NCBI RefSeq assembly: GCF_014905615.1
Contig: NZ_AQGU01000022.1
Location: 465,277 to 529,276 of the forward strand
Direction of reading: 5' to 3'
Length of the DNA: 64,000 bases
DNA from: Pseudoalteromonas aliena SW19
GTDB taxonomy: Bacteria; Pseudomonadota; Gammaproteobacteria; Enterobacterales; Alteromonadaceae
In this document: positions 28,738 to 38,952 of the stretch, in pieces
Position numbering within the stretch: position 1 is the first letter of the stretch
Layout: the number at the start of each line of letters is the position of its first letter
Notes under the pieces: model-generated
Seen by the model: only the letters and a program-made list of their open reading frames with translations
What the model was told of the DNA's origin: nothing
Database searches by the model: none
Translations under genes and position numbers: made by a program

Positions 28738-29439
28738 CTACTTAGCACTTTTCTTGGCTTTCTTTGGTGCGCGTTTAGCTGGTTTTTCTTGCTCTTGTAC
28801 TAGTGGTAAACCACCAATAACTTCGCCTTTGAAAATCCAAACTTTAACACCAATGATACCATAAGTGGTTAAGGCTTCAGAAGTTGCGTAATCGATATCA
28901 GCACGAAGAGTATGTAGAGGTACACGACCTTCACGATACCATTCTGAACGTGCGATTTCAGCGCCGCCAAGACGACCGCTAACTTCAACTTTAATCCCTT
29001 TAGAACCGATGCGCATTGCATTTTGTACCGAACGCTTCATAGCGCGACGGAACATAACACGACGTTCTAGTTGAGAGGCAATGCCGTCTGCTACTAGTTG
29101 TGCATCTAGTTCTGGTTTACGTACTTCAGAGATATTAATCTGAGCAGGTACACCAGCGATTTTAGTTACCGCTTGACGTAATTTTTCTACGTCTTCGCCT
29201 TTTTTACCGATAACAACACCCGGACGAGCCGTGTGAATTGTTACGCGGATTGATTTTGCTGGACGCTCAATAACGATTTTAGACACAGAAGCCGTTTTTA
29301 ATTCCTTAGTAAGGAATGCACGAACTTTGTGATCGCCAAAAAGCTGATCAGAGAAATCTTTAGAACTCGCGTACCAGGTAGAAACCCAAGGTTTAGATAT
29401 ACCTAGGCGAATACCAGTAGGATGAACTTTTTGTCCCAT
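28738..29439 (-). CDS. rpsC: 30S ribosomal protein S3
   Basis: 233 aa, same length as in E. coli. Lines the mRNA entry channel and has a type II KH domain ([15 protein letters not shown], about residues 50-64). The N-terminus [14 protein letters not shown] and the C-terminal [11 protein letters not shown] are diagnostic. The tail is Lys-rich ([12 protein letters not shown]). It lies 12 bases upstream of rplP. Confidence 0.97.
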   Translation of the reverse strand: MGQKVHPTGIRLGISKPWVSTWYASSKDFSDQLFGDHKVRAFLTKELKTASVSKIVIERPAKSIRVTIHTARPGVVIGKKGEDVEKLRQAVTKIAGVPAQINISEVRKPELDAQLVADGIASQLERRVMFRRAMKRSVQNAMRIGSKGIKVEVSGRLGGAEIARSEWYREGRVPLHTLRADIDYATSEALTTYGIIGVKVWIFKGEVIGGLPLVQEQEKPAKRAPKKAKKSAK

Positions 29440-29450
29440 TACTTATACTC

Positions 29451-29783
29451 CTAGCTATCTGAAACCATAACAGTGATATGGCTTGTACGCTTAAGGATGC
29501 GGTCTGCGCGTCCTTTAGCACGAGGCATAATACGTTTCATTGTAGGACCATCGTCCACAAAGATCGTAGTTATACGAAGCTCATCAATGTCAGCACCTTC
29601 GTTATGCTCTGCGTTAGCAATAGCAGACTCAAGTACTTTCTTAACTAATACAGCCGCTTTTTTAGGGCTGTACGCCAGGATTTCTAGTGCGCGATCGACA
29701 GGTAATCCGCGGATCTGATCTGCAACTAGACGTGCTTTTTGCGCCGAACCAGAGGCGAATTTATGTTTAGCTAATGCTTGCAT
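29451..29783 (-). CDS. rplV: 50S ribosomal protein L22
   Basis: 110 aa. Its extended beta-hairpin (around [19 protein letters not shown]) reaches the narrow part of the exit tunnel and is the site of macrolide-resistance changes in other bacteria. No insertion or deletion is visible in that loop. Start [21 protein letters not shown]. Confidence 0.97.
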
Positions 29784-29796
29784 TTATCTTCCCCTC

Positions 29797-30084
<288 letters not shown>

Positions 30085-30090
30085 TCAATA

Positions 30091-30915
30091 TTACTTAGTA
30101 CGACGACGTACTATAAATTTATCCGTACGCTTATTCTTACGCGTCTTCGCACCCTTAGTCGGTTTACCCCATGGAGACACAGGATGACGACCACCAGATG
30201 TACGACCTTCACCACCACCGTGTGGGTGATCTACCGGGTTCATGGCAACACCACGAACTGTCGGACGAATACCACGCCAGCGATTTGCACCTGCTTTACC
30301 AAGTGAACGAAGCATATGCTCAGCATTGCCTACTTCACCTAGAGTCGCACGACAATCAGATTCAACTTTACGAACTTCGCCTGAACGAAGACGTAATGTT
30401 ACATACTGACCATCACGAGCAAGGATTTGAACGTATGCACCAGCAGAACGTGCGATTTGAGCACCTTTACCTGGTTTTAATTCTACGTTGTGAACAGTCG
30501 AACCTACAGGCATATTACGCATTGGTAATGCATTACCAGGTTTGATTGGTGCATCAACACCAGACTGGATTGCATCGCCAGCTTTTAAGCCTTTAGGTGC
30601 GATAATGTAACGACGCTCACCGTCTGCATATAATACAAGAGCGATGTTTGCGCTACGATTTGGATCATATTCTAAACGCTCAACAGTGGCTGGAATGCCA
30701 TCTTTAGTACGTTTAAAATCGATTAAACGGTAATGTTGCTTATGACCACCACCGATATGACGAACCGTAATACGACCATTGTTATTACGACCACCTGATT
30801 TAGAGTTTTTCTCTAAAAGTGGTGCGTATGGCTTACCCTTATGTAGATCTGGGTTAACCACTTTAACTAGGTGACGACGGCCCGCAGAAGTAGGCTTACA
30901 CTTTTGAAGTGCCAT
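30091..30915 (-). CDS. rplB: 50S ribosomal protein L2
   Basis: 274 aa. One of the most conserved 50S proteins, needed for subunit joining and peptidyl-transferase function. [23 protein letters not shown] contains the conserved His near residue 229 implicated at the catalytic centre. Start [16 protein letters not shown]. No oddities. Confidence 0.97.
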   Translation of the reverse strand: MALQKCKPTSAGRRHLVKVVNPDLHKGKPYAPLLEKNSKSGGRNNNGRITVRHIGGGHKQHYRLIDFKRTKDGIPATVERLEYDPNRSANIALVLYADGERRYIIAPKGLKAGDAIQSGVDAPIKPGNALPMRNMPVGSTVHNVELKPGKGAQIARSAGAYVQILARDGQYVTLRLRSGEVRKVESDCRATLGEVGNAEHMLRSLGKAGANRWRGIRPTVRGVAMNPVDHPHGGGEGRTSGGRHPVSPWGKPTKGAKTRKNKRTDKFIVRRRTK

Positions 30916-30930
30916 AATTCTATCCCCTTA

Positions 30931-31233
30931 TTACTCGGCGCCGCCGACAAAGTCTAGTTCACTACCTTCTTTAAGAGTAACGTAAGCTTTTTTCCAGTCG
31001 TTACGACGACCGAAACGTGCGCCAGTACGTTTTGTTTTACCCTTAACATTAAGTGTGCGAACACCCGTTACTTCTACTTCAAAAAGCTTCTCAACTGCTA
31101 CTTTAATTTCAGCTTTAGTTGCGTCATTTGATACTTTAAAAACAATAGTATTGTTTTCTTCAGCAGCAATAGTGCTTTTTTCAGAGATATGTGGAGCAAC
31201 GATCACTTTTAAAAGACGTTCTTCGCGGATCAT
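30931..31233 (-). CDS. rplW: 50S ribosomal protein L23
   Basis: 100 aa. Exit-tunnel protein that docks trigger factor and SRP. Start [21 protein letters not shown]; the extended loop [24 protein letters not shown] is present. Its first codon overlaps the end of rplD by four bases, giving translational coupling. Confidence 0.97.
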   Translation of the reverse strand: MIREERLLKVIVAPHISEKSTIAAEENNTIVFKVSNDATKAEIKVAVEKLFEVEVTGVRTLNVKGKTKRTGARFGRRNDWKKAYVTLKEGSELDFVGGAE

Positions 31234-31835
31234 GCTAGCGCCTCCTCAAGTTGCTTAACAGCAGCGGCTGTAATAAGTACCTTGTCGAAAGCAATTAAGC
31301 TTACAGGATCGATACCAGCTACATCACGCGTGTCAACCTTATAAAGGTTACGTGCCGATAAGAAAAGATTTTCATCTACTTCTTCAGTCACGATAAGAAC
31401 ATCTTTAAGCTCAAGTTCTTTAAGCTTAGCAACTAGTTCTTTAGTTTTTGGTGCTGCTAGAGCAAAACTTTCAACAACGATTAAACGCTCTTGACGAACT
31501 AATTCAGATAAGATGCTTTTAATCGCACCACGGTACATTTTACGGTTTACTTTTTGGCTGTGGTCTTGTGGTTTAGCTGCAAAGCTAACGCCACCTGAAC
31601 GCCAAATTGGGCTACGGATTGTACCGGCACGTGCACGGCCAGTACCTTTTTGAGCCCATGGTTTTTTACCACCACCGCTTACTTCAGAACGTGTCTTCTG
31701 AGCACGAGTACCTTGACGAGCACCTGCTGCGTATGCAACAACTACTTGGTGTACTAATGCTTCGTTAAACTCACGTCCAAAAGTAGCTTCAGAAACTTCA
31801 AGAGCGCCAGAAGCGTCTTTAATTGCTAATTCCAT
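31230..31835 (-). CDS. rplD: 50S ribosomal protein L4 (S10 operon autoregulator)
   Basis: 201 aa from the ATG at 31835 ([16 protein letters not shown]), as in E. coli. Structural protein of the exit tunnel; its long internal loop includes [18 protein letters not shown]. In enterobacteria L4 also represses its own operon by promoting termination and blocking translation at the S10 leader. A leader with a matching attenuator hairpin lies upstream of rpsJ here (32864-32906), so the same control is likely. Confidence 0.97.
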   Translation of the reverse strand: MELAIKDASGALEVSEATFGREFNEALVHQVVVAYAAGARQGTRAQKTRSEVSGGGKKPWAQKGTGRARAGTIRSPIWRSGGVSFAAKPQDHSQKVNRKMYRGAIKSILSELVRQERLIVVESFALAAPKTKELVAKLKELELKDVLIVTEEVDENLFLSARNLYKVDTRDVAGIDPVSLIAFDKVLITAAAVKQLEEALA

Positions 31836-31852
31836 CACTAAATCTCCAGGAC

Positions 31853-32488
31853 TTATGCTTTAACAGCTGGTTTAACGATAACGTCACCGCCAATAGCTCC
31901 AGGTACTGCACCCTTAACTAAAAGCAAATTACGCTCAGCGTCAACGCGAACTAGTTCTAAGTTTTGAGTCGTTACACGCTCAGCACCCATATGACCGGCC
32001 ATTTTCTTACCTTTAAACACCTTACCAGGTGATTGGTTTTGACCGATTGAACCAGGAGCACGGTGAGATAGAGAGTTACCATGTGTAGCGTCTTGCATGC
32101 TGAAATTCCAGCGCTTAACACCACCTTGGAAACCTTTACCTTTAGAAGTACCGGTTACGTCAACCTTGTTGATTTCGTTGAATAATTCAACAGTAAGCTC
32201 TGCGCCTACTTCAAAATCGCCTTCACCACCGTTAAGGCGGAATTCCCACAGACCGCGACCCGCTTCAACACCAGCTTTAGCGAAATGACCCGCTTTAGCT
32301 TTGTTTACACGACTTGCTTTTTTAGTGCCTGCGGTTACTTGAAGCGCGTTATAACCGTCTGTTGCGTCAGATTTGATCTGAGCAATGCGGTTAGGTGTCG
32401 CTTCAATAACTGTCACAGGGATAGATACACCATCTTCAGTGAAGATTCGTGTCATACCCACTTTACGACCGACTAGACCTAATGCCAT
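31853..32488 (-). CDS. rplC: 50S ribosomal protein L3
   Basis: 211 aa. Early-assembly 23S rRNA-binding protein near the peptidyl-transferase centre. [20 protein letters not shown] at the N-terminus and [33 protein letters not shown] in the central extension are diagnostic. The latter includes the Gln (in GQNQSPG) that PrmB methylates in E. coli. It lies 28 bases after rpsJ. Confidence 0.97.
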   Translation of the reverse strand: MALGLVGRKVGMTRIFTEDGVSIPVTVIEATPNRIAQIKSDATDGYNALQVTAGTKKASRVNKAKAGHFAKAGVEAGRGLWEFRLNGGEGDFEVGAELTVELFNEINKVDVTGTSKGKGFQGGVKRWNFSMQDATHGNSLSHRAPGSIGQNQSPGKVFKGKKMAGHMGAERVTTQNLELVRVDAERNLLLVKGAVPGAIGGDVIVKPAVKA

Positions 32489-32515
32489 TTTCCTAAAACC
32501 TCTCTAATCTTTCGA

Positions 32516-33009
<494 letters not shown>

Positions 33010-33015
33010 CTGCGT

Positions 33016-33043
33016 ATTATAGAGGTGTTGGTGATAAATGCAA
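33016..33043 (-). promoter_or_regulatory. Sigma-70 promoter of the S10 operon
   Basis: On the minus strand TTGCAT (33038-33043), a 16-bp spacer and a perfect TATAAT (33016-33021). The predicted start is near 33009. It is a strong promoter, as expected for ribosomal proteins. Confidence 0.88.
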
Positions 33044-33229
33044 CAACTATTTAGAAGCAATATAATGATTCTTGATTTGAGCAAATAAACGACCATCACC
33101 ACTTACAAGCTATACTTAAACTAATAGCTGTGCTGTTAGCGACTTCTATTGCGTAAATTAAGTGATTTTTGGATGTTATGGTATCCTATTGCGCTAATTT
33201 TGCCTTTAAACTCTCAATATGGTGAGTCG

Positions 33230-35668
33230 ATGCGTATTTTTAATTATTGTTTAAATGTTCTATCTGCTGGGTTTAGCCGTCTATTTGTAAAAAGCAAAGT
33301 GCTACCAGAGAACCCTATTGAACAGTACAATTTAAACCCTGAGTTCCCTACATTTTATATAGTGCGCTTAAATTCAAGATTTGACCTAGCGGCATTGGCA
33401 CATGTTTGTAAAAAACATGGTCTCCCCAGCCCGACTGATGAACAAGTGTTAGGTAATCAAAGTTTAGAACGCTTCATTGGTATAAAAAACCCACCACCAC
33501 TTTTTGGTGATGAAGCTAAATCAACTAGTGCGTTGGCTCAAGGTAAACAGATCATCGACCACTTATTAAAAAGTGGTCAGAAAAACGTGCAAGTAGTGCC
33601 TGTCACTATTTTATGGGGGCGCGATCCAGGCAAAGAAAAACCAGGAGTACGTACCTTAATTACCCACTCATTGACGCCAAGTTGGTTTAGAAAATTTTTT
33701 GTGGTGTTATTTTCAGGCCGTGATAATTTTATTCGCTTCAGCCAACCTCTCGACTTATCGCTTTTAGTAAATGAAAAAGCAGATGTGAGTGAATTACCAC
33801 ACAAGTTATTACGTGTCGCCTTGGTCCACTTTAAACGCCAAAAATTAGCAGCCACAGGCCCAAAAATGCCATCACGCGAGCAACTCTTTAATTCTTTGCT
33901 TGCTTCACCTACAATAAAAAAAGCGATTCAGGAAGAAGCTAAGTCAAAAAACATTAGCCAAGAGCAAGCTCGTCAAAATGCGCTCAAGTTACTTGATGAA
34001 ATAGCTGCTAATTATTCTGAGGCAATGATACGCGTTGCGGAAAGGTTTTTAACTTGGTTGTGGAACAAGTTGTATAACGGTATTGATATAAAACATACTG
34101 AGCAACTTCACGAGTTAACAAACAAAGGGCATGAAATTATTTATATGCCGTGTCACCGCAGTCATATGGATTACTTACTGCTTACCTACTCAATTTATCA
34201 TTTAGGCTTAGTGCCACCGCACATAGCTGCGGGTATCAATCTCAACTTTTTCCCTGCCGGCGGTATTTTTAGACGCTCAGGAGCGTTTTTTATTCGCCGC
34301 TCATTTGCAGGAAATAAGCTCTATTCGGCAATATTTAAAGAGTATTTAAGCCAGCTATTTATTAAAGGCTACTCCGTTAAGTTTTATACAGAAGGCGGGC
34401 GAAGCAGAACCGGGCGTTTACTTCCACCTAAAACGGGTATGCTATCAATGACCTTACAGGCAATGCTGCGTGGAATAGACCGCCCTATATCGATAGTGCC
34501 TGTGTATATTGGCTACGAACACGTTATGGAAATTAACACCTACCTTAAAGAGCTTGATGGTAAAGATAAAAAAGGCGAGTCTATTTTTGGTATTTTTAAA
34601 GCAATTAAAAATCTTAAAAATTATGGGCGTGGTAATTTAAACTTTGGCGATCCAATCTCAATTAACCAATATTTAAATGATAATCAACCAGATTGGCGCG
34701 ATTCAATTCATCCAACCGATGTTCAAAAGCCACAATGGCTAGGGTCGCAAGTTACTAAACTTGCCGATCAAGTAATGGTTAAAATTAATAATGCAGCGGC
34801 GCTTAATGCTGTTAACTTACTGGCAATGATATTACTGGTTAACGATAAACAGGCATTAAGTAAACCAAAGCTCCTAGCACAACTTGATTTTTACCTGCGC
34901 TTACAACGCGACGCTAGCTACAGCGATAAAGTAACAGCGCCTGATGAAACACCTGAGCAACTACTAACACATGCATTAAAGCTTAATAAGTTTGAAGTGA
35001 TAAGTGATGAATTTGGTGAAATTATTACAATTAGCGATAAAGAAAAAGTATTATTTAATTACTACCGAAATAATATTTTGCACTTATTTGCTGTACCAAG
35101 CCTAATTGCGCTACATCTATTCAAGCAGCACACAACAACTATTCAACAGTGCCAAGAGCTAGTAAAAACGTTTTATCCGCTGTTTGCTAAAGAGTGGTAT
35201 TTGCAACCACTTGATGAAAACTACGTAACACGTATTTTGGCAAACTTTGCAGATCAAAACTTAATTGAGTTTGATGGCGACAATATCCACATTACAAATA
35301 GCAACGATTGTTTAGCCAAACTTGAAATGCTAGGAAGAGCACTAAGCTTTACTTTGCAGCGTTACGCTATTGTAATTGGATTTATTCAAACAAATGATGC
35401 CATTGCCAAAGATGAACTTGAACGAGAAAGCCAAGTATTAGCACAGCGCCTAGGTACACTGCATGGCATTAAAACACCTGAATTTTTTGACAAAAAAGTA
35501 CTGGTTAGCTTTATTGATAATTTACGCGAGCAATCATTAATAACTGAATGCGATAAAGGTTTAATAGGTAGTACACAGCTGTGTAAAACTTATACACATC
35601 TTAAGGCATTACTGCCAGCACGGGTCTGGCAGTCAATTAGCGATATAGTGCAAAGTCAGTCTAATTGA
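33230..35668 (+). CDS. plsB: Glycerol-3-phosphate 1-O-acyltransferase PlsB
   Basis: Acylates sn-glycerol-3-phosphate at position 1, the first step of phospholipid synthesis, at the inner membrane. 812 aa from the ATG at 33230, close to the E. coli enzyme. The acyltransferase blocks are complete: CHRSHMDYLLL (block I, HX4D), GAFFIRRSF (II), YTEGGRSRTGR (III) and IVPVYIGYE (IV). I chose 33230 because GGTGAG lies six bases before it and MRIFNYCLNVLSAGFSRLFVKSK matches the family start. A longer TTG-initiated reading from 33149 has no support. It is divergent from the S10 operon. A MITE-like element follows the stop. Confidence 0.95.
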   Translation: MRIFNYCLNVLSAGFSRLFVKSKVLPENPIEQYNLNPEFPTFYIVRLNSRFDLAALAHVCKKHGLPSPTDEQVLGNQSLERFIGIKNPPPLFGDEAKSTSALAQGKQIIDHLLKSGQKNVQVVPVTILWGRDPGKEKPGVRTLITHSLTPSWFRKFFVVLFSGRDNFIRFSQPLDLSLLVNEKADVSELPHKLLRVALVHFKRQKLAATGPKMPSREQLFNSLLASPTIKKAIQEEAKSKNISQEQARQNALKLLDEIAANYSEAMIRVAERFLTWLWNKLYNGIDIKHTEQLHELTNKGHEIIYMPCHRSHMDYLLLTYSIYHLGLVPPHIAAGINLNFFPAGGIFRRSGAFFIRRSFAGNKLYSAIFKEYLSQLFIKGYSVKFYTEGGRSRTGRLLPPKTGMLSMTLQAMLRGIDRPISIVPVYIGYEHVMEINTYLKELDGKDKKGESIFGIFKAIKNLKNYGRGNLNFGDPISINQYLNDNQPDWRDSIHPTDVQKPQWLGSQVTKLADQVMVKINNAAALNAVNLLAMILLVNDKQALSKPKLLAQLDFYLRLQRDASYSDKVTAPDETPEQLLTHALKLNKFEVISDEFGEIITISDKEKVLFNYYRNNILHLFAVPSLIALHLFKQHTTTIQQCQELVKTFYPLFAKEWYLQPLDENYVTRILANFADQNLIEFDGDNIHITNSNDCLAKLEMLGRALSFTLQRYAIVIGFIQTNDAIAKDELERESQVLAQRLGTLHGIKTPEFFDKKVLVSFIDNLREQSLITECDKGLIGSTQLCKTYTHLKALLPARVWQSISDIVQSQSN

Positions 35669-35697
35669 GGACTATATCTCTATTGATGGGGTTAGCA

Positions 35698-36015
35698 CTA
35701 GGCCGTGTTGACCTGTCGTGATTAACTTTGCAGCACACTGTTTGGTATTTGGGCAAGGCAGAGCCTATGGAGTGTGGTCATTCCACATAAATAGGCGATA
35801 ACGCAGCATAAATGCCAAACATGCGCTGCCCTTTGAGCTCGATCTAGGGACGATTAACTCTTTGTTGCTCGATTTTTACTTATTCTTACAGGAATGTAAG
35901 CCATTAGAGTAACGCAGGAGCAGTTACCGAACCCACTCGATTACAAACCTCGCGCCGCGATTAAATCGCCCCTAGATTGAACAAATTTTAATCCTGAAAG
36001 GTCAACAGGCCCTAG
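35698..36015. repeat. 318-bp structured inverted-repeat element (copy 1), ends on the tesB stop codon
   Basis: Bounded by CTAGGCCGTGTTGACCTGTCG and an imperfect complement (GAAAGGTCAACAGGCCCTAG) at 35996-36015. Inside are two nested inverted repeats: GTTTGGTATTT with its imperfect complement AAATGCCAAAC, and CTAGGGACGATTAA with its imperfect complement TTAAATCGCCCCTAG. The element at 50563-50831 is very similar, but copy 1 has about 49 extra bases near 35886-35934. No coding capacity. The terminal CTAG supplies the TAG stop of the minus-strand tesB gene. Confidence 0.85.
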
Positions 36016-36869
36016 CGTTGGCGCATAACCCCTTCTTGCATTGTTGAGGCAATTAAGTTGCCCAGGCGGTCAAAAAACTGCCCCCTCACCAATCCTCTAC
36101 CTGAGCTAGCGATTGGACTATCTATTGAATATAAAATCCAGTCATCCATTCTAAATGGACGATGAAACCACATTGCATGATCGATAGTCGCTACTTGCAT
36201 GTTTGGTTGCATAAACGATACGCCATGAGGTTGTAATGCAGTTGGTAAAAACTCAAAGTCGGACGCATAAGCTAACAAATAATTATGAATGCGTTGGTCA
36301 TCTGGCATATCGCCATTAGCTTTAAACCAAATATGCTTAACAGGCTCCATTGCTTCAGGCTTGAACGGGTTATGAAAGGTGACAGGTCGCATTTCAATTG
36401 GCATTTCACGAATAAACTTATTGCGAATCGCTTCTGGAATATGTGACGCATGCTCTTGATAAAACTCTAACGACGACCGCAGCTCCTCAGGTTCAGGTAC
36501 ATCAGGCATAGTTGCTTGATGCGATAGACCATCTTCTTTACCTTGAAATGACGCGGTCATATAAAAAATCGGTTTACCATATTGAATTGCTTTTACACGA
36601 CGAGTACTAAAACTTTTTCCATCGCGAATAGTTTCTACATCATAAACAATGGGTTTAGCTGGATCGCCTGGGCGTAAAAAGTAAGAGTGGAGGGAATGAA
36701 CAATACGCCCTTCAGGTAATGTTTCTTTGGCTGCAGAGAGGGCTTGCCCCATAACTTGACCACCAAACACAGCACCAAAGCCTAAATCCTGACTTTGTCC
36801 GCGATATAAACCCTGCTCTATTTCTTCAAGTGTTAACAGCGACAATAAATCATCTAATACTTGGCTCAT
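36012..36869 (-). CDS. tesB: Acyl-CoA thioesterase II
   Basis: Hydrolyses medium- and long-chain acyl-CoA to free fatty acid and CoA in the cytoplasm. 285 aa; a double hot-dog fold is expected. Family motifs are visible: [13 protein letters not shown] in the first half, [12 protein letters not shown], and [14 protein letters not shown] with the catalytic Asp in the second. [24 protein letters not shown] near the C-terminus fits TesB. The last codons and the TAG stop coincide with the end of a repeat element, so the C-terminus (MRQR) may have been trimmed or altered, although the length is normal. Confidence 0.93.
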   Translation of the reverse strand: MSQVLDDLLSLLTLEEIEQGLYRGQSQDLGFGAVFGGQVMGQALSAAKETLPEGRIVHSLHSYFLRPGDPAKPIVYDVETIRDGKSFSTRRVKAIQYGKPIFYMTASFQGKEDGLSHQATMPDVPEPEELRSSLEFYQEHASHIPEAIRNKFIREMPIEMRPVTFHNPFKPEAMEPVKHIWFKANGDMPDDQRIHNYLLAYASDFEFLPTALQPHGVSFMQPNMQVATIDHAMWFHRPFRMDDWILYSIDSPIASSGRGLVRGQFFDRLGNLIASTMQEGVMRQR

Positions 36870-36946
36870 TACTTCTTCCTCAATCCCCAGATAAGTTAAT
36901 GATACTATAGACTAGAACTATGTAAATATTTGTTAGGGGTACTGCT

Positions 36947-37405
36947 ATGGCTTACTGGCTTTTTAAAACCGAACCCGATGCGTTTTCATTAGATGATTTA
37001 AAAAACGCACCAAAACAAACCACTCTTTGGGAAGGCGTACGTAATTACCAAGCGCGAAACTTTATGCGTGATGGCGTTAAAATTGGCGACTTGGCGATGA
37101 TTTATCATTCAAGCTGTAAACAAGTTGGCGTAGTGGGTATTGCTACAGTTACAAAAGAAGCTTACCCAGATCCAACTCAATTTGATTTAAGTAGTGATTA
37201 TTACGACGCTAAAGCCACCAGCAAGAAACCACGCTGGGTTGTTGTTGAAGTTACTTACCAAGGCCACCTAAAAAAATTAGTTAGTCTCAAAGACATTAAA
37301 GCGAATAATAATATTACTGAAATAGCACTTAAAAAAGGTGGTCGCTTGTCTGTAATGCCTGTTAGTGAAAATGACTGGGATGAAATTATTAAAATGGCGA
37401 AGTAG
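36947..37405 (+). CDS. EVE-domain (PUA-like) protein
   Basis: 152 aa, one EVE domain: WLFKTEPDAFSLDDL at the start, LWEGVRNYQARNFMRDGVKIGD, YHSSCKQVGVVGIATV and PRWVVVEVTY. The EVE fold is PUA-like and is related to YTH/ASCH domains; family members bind modified bases in nucleic acid, and the human relative is THYN1. The conserved aromatic cage residues appear intact (W, Y). The role in bacteria is not settled. It is a single gene, divergent from tesB and convergent with a small membrane gene, with a strong terminator between. Confidence 0.9.
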   Translation: MAYWLFKTEPDAFSLDDLKNAPKQTTLWEGVRNYQARNFMRDGVKIGDLAMIYHSSCKQVGVVGIATVTKEAYPDPTQFDLSSDYYDAKATSKKPRWVVVEVTYQGHLKKLVSLKDIKANNNITEIALKKGGRLSVMPVSENDWDEIIKMAK

Positions 37406-37480
37406 CGCTCTGCAGTTATTACTGAGACGCGCAGCAGCTTACTCCAAGCAAGTTACTATGGGTCACAAATTAATGCTATA

Positions 37481-37519
37481 AATACAATGGCGCTCTGAAA
37501 GAGCGCCATTGTATTATTT
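37481..37519. terminator. Bidirectional terminator
   Basis: A perfect 15-bp stem AATACAATGGCGCTC / GAGCGCCATTGTATT with a 5-nt loop, followed by ATTTTTT on the plus strand. It overlaps the stop of the minus-strand gene at 37514. Confidence 0.88.
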
Positions 37520-37711
37520 TTTCTTCTTCTTTTTGTGCCCATGCTTTGGAACAATTAAGAAATATAAAAATAACCCTAACCACGAGAAAATAATGATCCC
37601 AAATAGCCAGCCGTTTTTTTCATGGCCTTGAGTTCGTTTGTTATTAAGCACTATCACTACAGGTAAAATGTAGGCGCTCAATACAATAATTAAAAATACA
37701 ACTTCATTCAT
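37514..37711 (-). CDS. Small two-helix membrane protein coupled to a potassium channel
   Basis: 65 aa: helix 1 (VVFLIIVLSAYILPVVIVL, about 4-22), a loop with KRTQGHEKNG, helix 2 (WLFGIIIFSWLGLFLYFLI, about 35-53) and a tail of six lysines. Its start overlaps the channel stop by four bases (ATGA), so translation is coupled. It resembles small phospholipase-D-N-terminus-like or immunity-like membrane proteins, but no name can be supported. A role as a channel accessory subunit is inference. Confidence 0.65.
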   Translation of the reverse strand: MNEVVFLIIVLSAYILPVVIVLNNKRTQGHEKNGWLFGIIIFSWLGLFLYFLIVPKHGHKKKKKK

Positions 37712-38778
37712 TCTTTTACTAAGCTTTCCCAGTTTACTTCGTTATTTAGCACGCGTTCGACGGCTATGTAATGCAAAATATCGCCGGCATTTATTTTATA
37801 ATCAAGCGGTGGATTTAAATCCATATTTTGTGCACTCAAGTTGTGCGCCACGCCTAATAAAATTGCATCATGCTCAAGCTTAAAATGATGAAATAAAGTA
37901 CCAAATTCCATTTCTTTACTGTCTTTTGGTATTGCTAAGCTAAATTGCGTATCACCGTGAAGTGTAGACAGTAGTTCTTCTTGTACTCGACTAGAGCCAG
38001 GGTCTTGCATTGAACGCACAAGTATTTCTGCTGATTTAGCGCTAGAGCATTCTATATTTTGACAATGCTCTAGTAGCATATCTATTTTAGTTTCATCTAA
38101 AAAGTGCGCGCTTATATGGCAATCATCTTTAACTAAACGACTTATACGCAGTGCAGTAGTAAATGTTTGATCGTCATCTTGGCCATCAATAATAACCTTA
38201 TCGGCACGATTAATAGCCACACGCTCTAACTCAGCTAAATTAGTAAAACTCGTTAAACGCGCAAAATCAACACTATCATTTGCTAAAAATGGATGATCCA
38301 TCTGCTCTGTGACCGCAAGTAGAATTCGACGATCGGTTCGTTTAGTATCGGCCAGAATATAATCAATCATTTTTTTTGTACGGGTATCGTGCCAACCAAA
38401 AATAATTATGTGATTAGTACTGTGGGCAAAACTTTTATCACCAGTCATAGCGCGCCTAATTAAGTAAGTAACAGTTTGTCCTGCTTTTCCCAACAGAACA
38501 CCAAATAAAGCCAAACCAAATGGAATTTGTATTAACGCGACCACCCAACGACCAAGCTCAGTAGTTGGACTAAAATCACCATAACCTACCGTTGATGTTG
38601 TTATTACGTAATAGTAAATAAAAGTGCTTGGAGGTATCAAGGTCTCTTCATTTGCTAGCACCAATAAACACCATGTAATAATAATATGCAAAGAAATAAC
38701 AATAGCTATAGATTGCCAACTTACTTGCTCTATATGGCTGCGTAATAACACGATGAAACGTTTAAAAGTATGATGCAT
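37708..38778 (-). CDS. Potassium channel with cytoplasmic RCK/TrkA-N domain
   Basis: 356 aa. A two-transmembrane pore module (about 24-45 and 76-98) has the selectivity filter TSTVGYGD at residues 61-68. A nucleotide-binding regulator-of-K-conductance domain starts at about residue 122 (NHIIIFGWHDTRTKKMIDYIL), and a C-terminal RCK/TrkA-C-like part ends near 345. The P-loop-helix layout is that of MthK/Kch-type channels. The Rossmann glycines are only partly conserved (IIIFGWHDT), so ligand binding is uncertain. A small membrane gene follows, overlapping by four bases. Confidence 0.9.
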   Translation of the reverse strand: MHHTFKRFIVLLRSHIEQVSWQSIAIVISLHIIITWCLLVLANEETLIPPSTFIYYYVITTSTVGYGDFSPTTELGRWVVALIQIPFGLALFGVLLGKAGQTVTYLIRRAMTGDKSFAHSTNHIIIFGWHDTRTKKMIDYILADTKRTDRRILLAVTEQMDHPFLANDSVDFARLTSFTNLAELERVAINRADKVIIDGQDDDQTFTTALRISRLVKDDCHISAHFLDETKIDMLLEHCQNIECSSAKSAEILVRSMQDPGSSRVQEELLSTLHGDTQFSLAIPKDSKEMEFGTLFHHFKLEHDAILLGVAHNLSAQNMDLNPPLDYKINAGDILHYIAVERVLNNEVNWESLVKE

Positions 38779-38860
38779 AGTTTTAATTGCTAATAGATTA
38801 GTAAAATCACTTTGTAGTACGGTACTGTAAATTATACCACCATAGCAACAACTAGCTGCA

Positions 38861-38892
38861 AATTTAACCTCGAAAGATAAACAGACCCTAAG
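38861..38892. repeat. Short repeat: relic of an element end (copy a)
   Basis: AATTTAACCTCGAAAGATAAACAGACCCTA; nearly identical to 46801-46830 and alignable with the right end of the larger element (CGAAAGGTCAACACGCCCTAG). It lies in the gap between the channel gene and cheV. Confidence 0.55.
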
Positions 38893-38952
38893 CTATGTAG
38901 TTAAAAAATAGTAAGCTATAGTAATGTAATAATTAGATTAGATAAGTTCATT

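Noticed and set aside
33149..33229. TTG-initiated extension of PlsB
   Set aside because: The family begins at MRIFNYCLN, and a ribosome site lies just before 33230.
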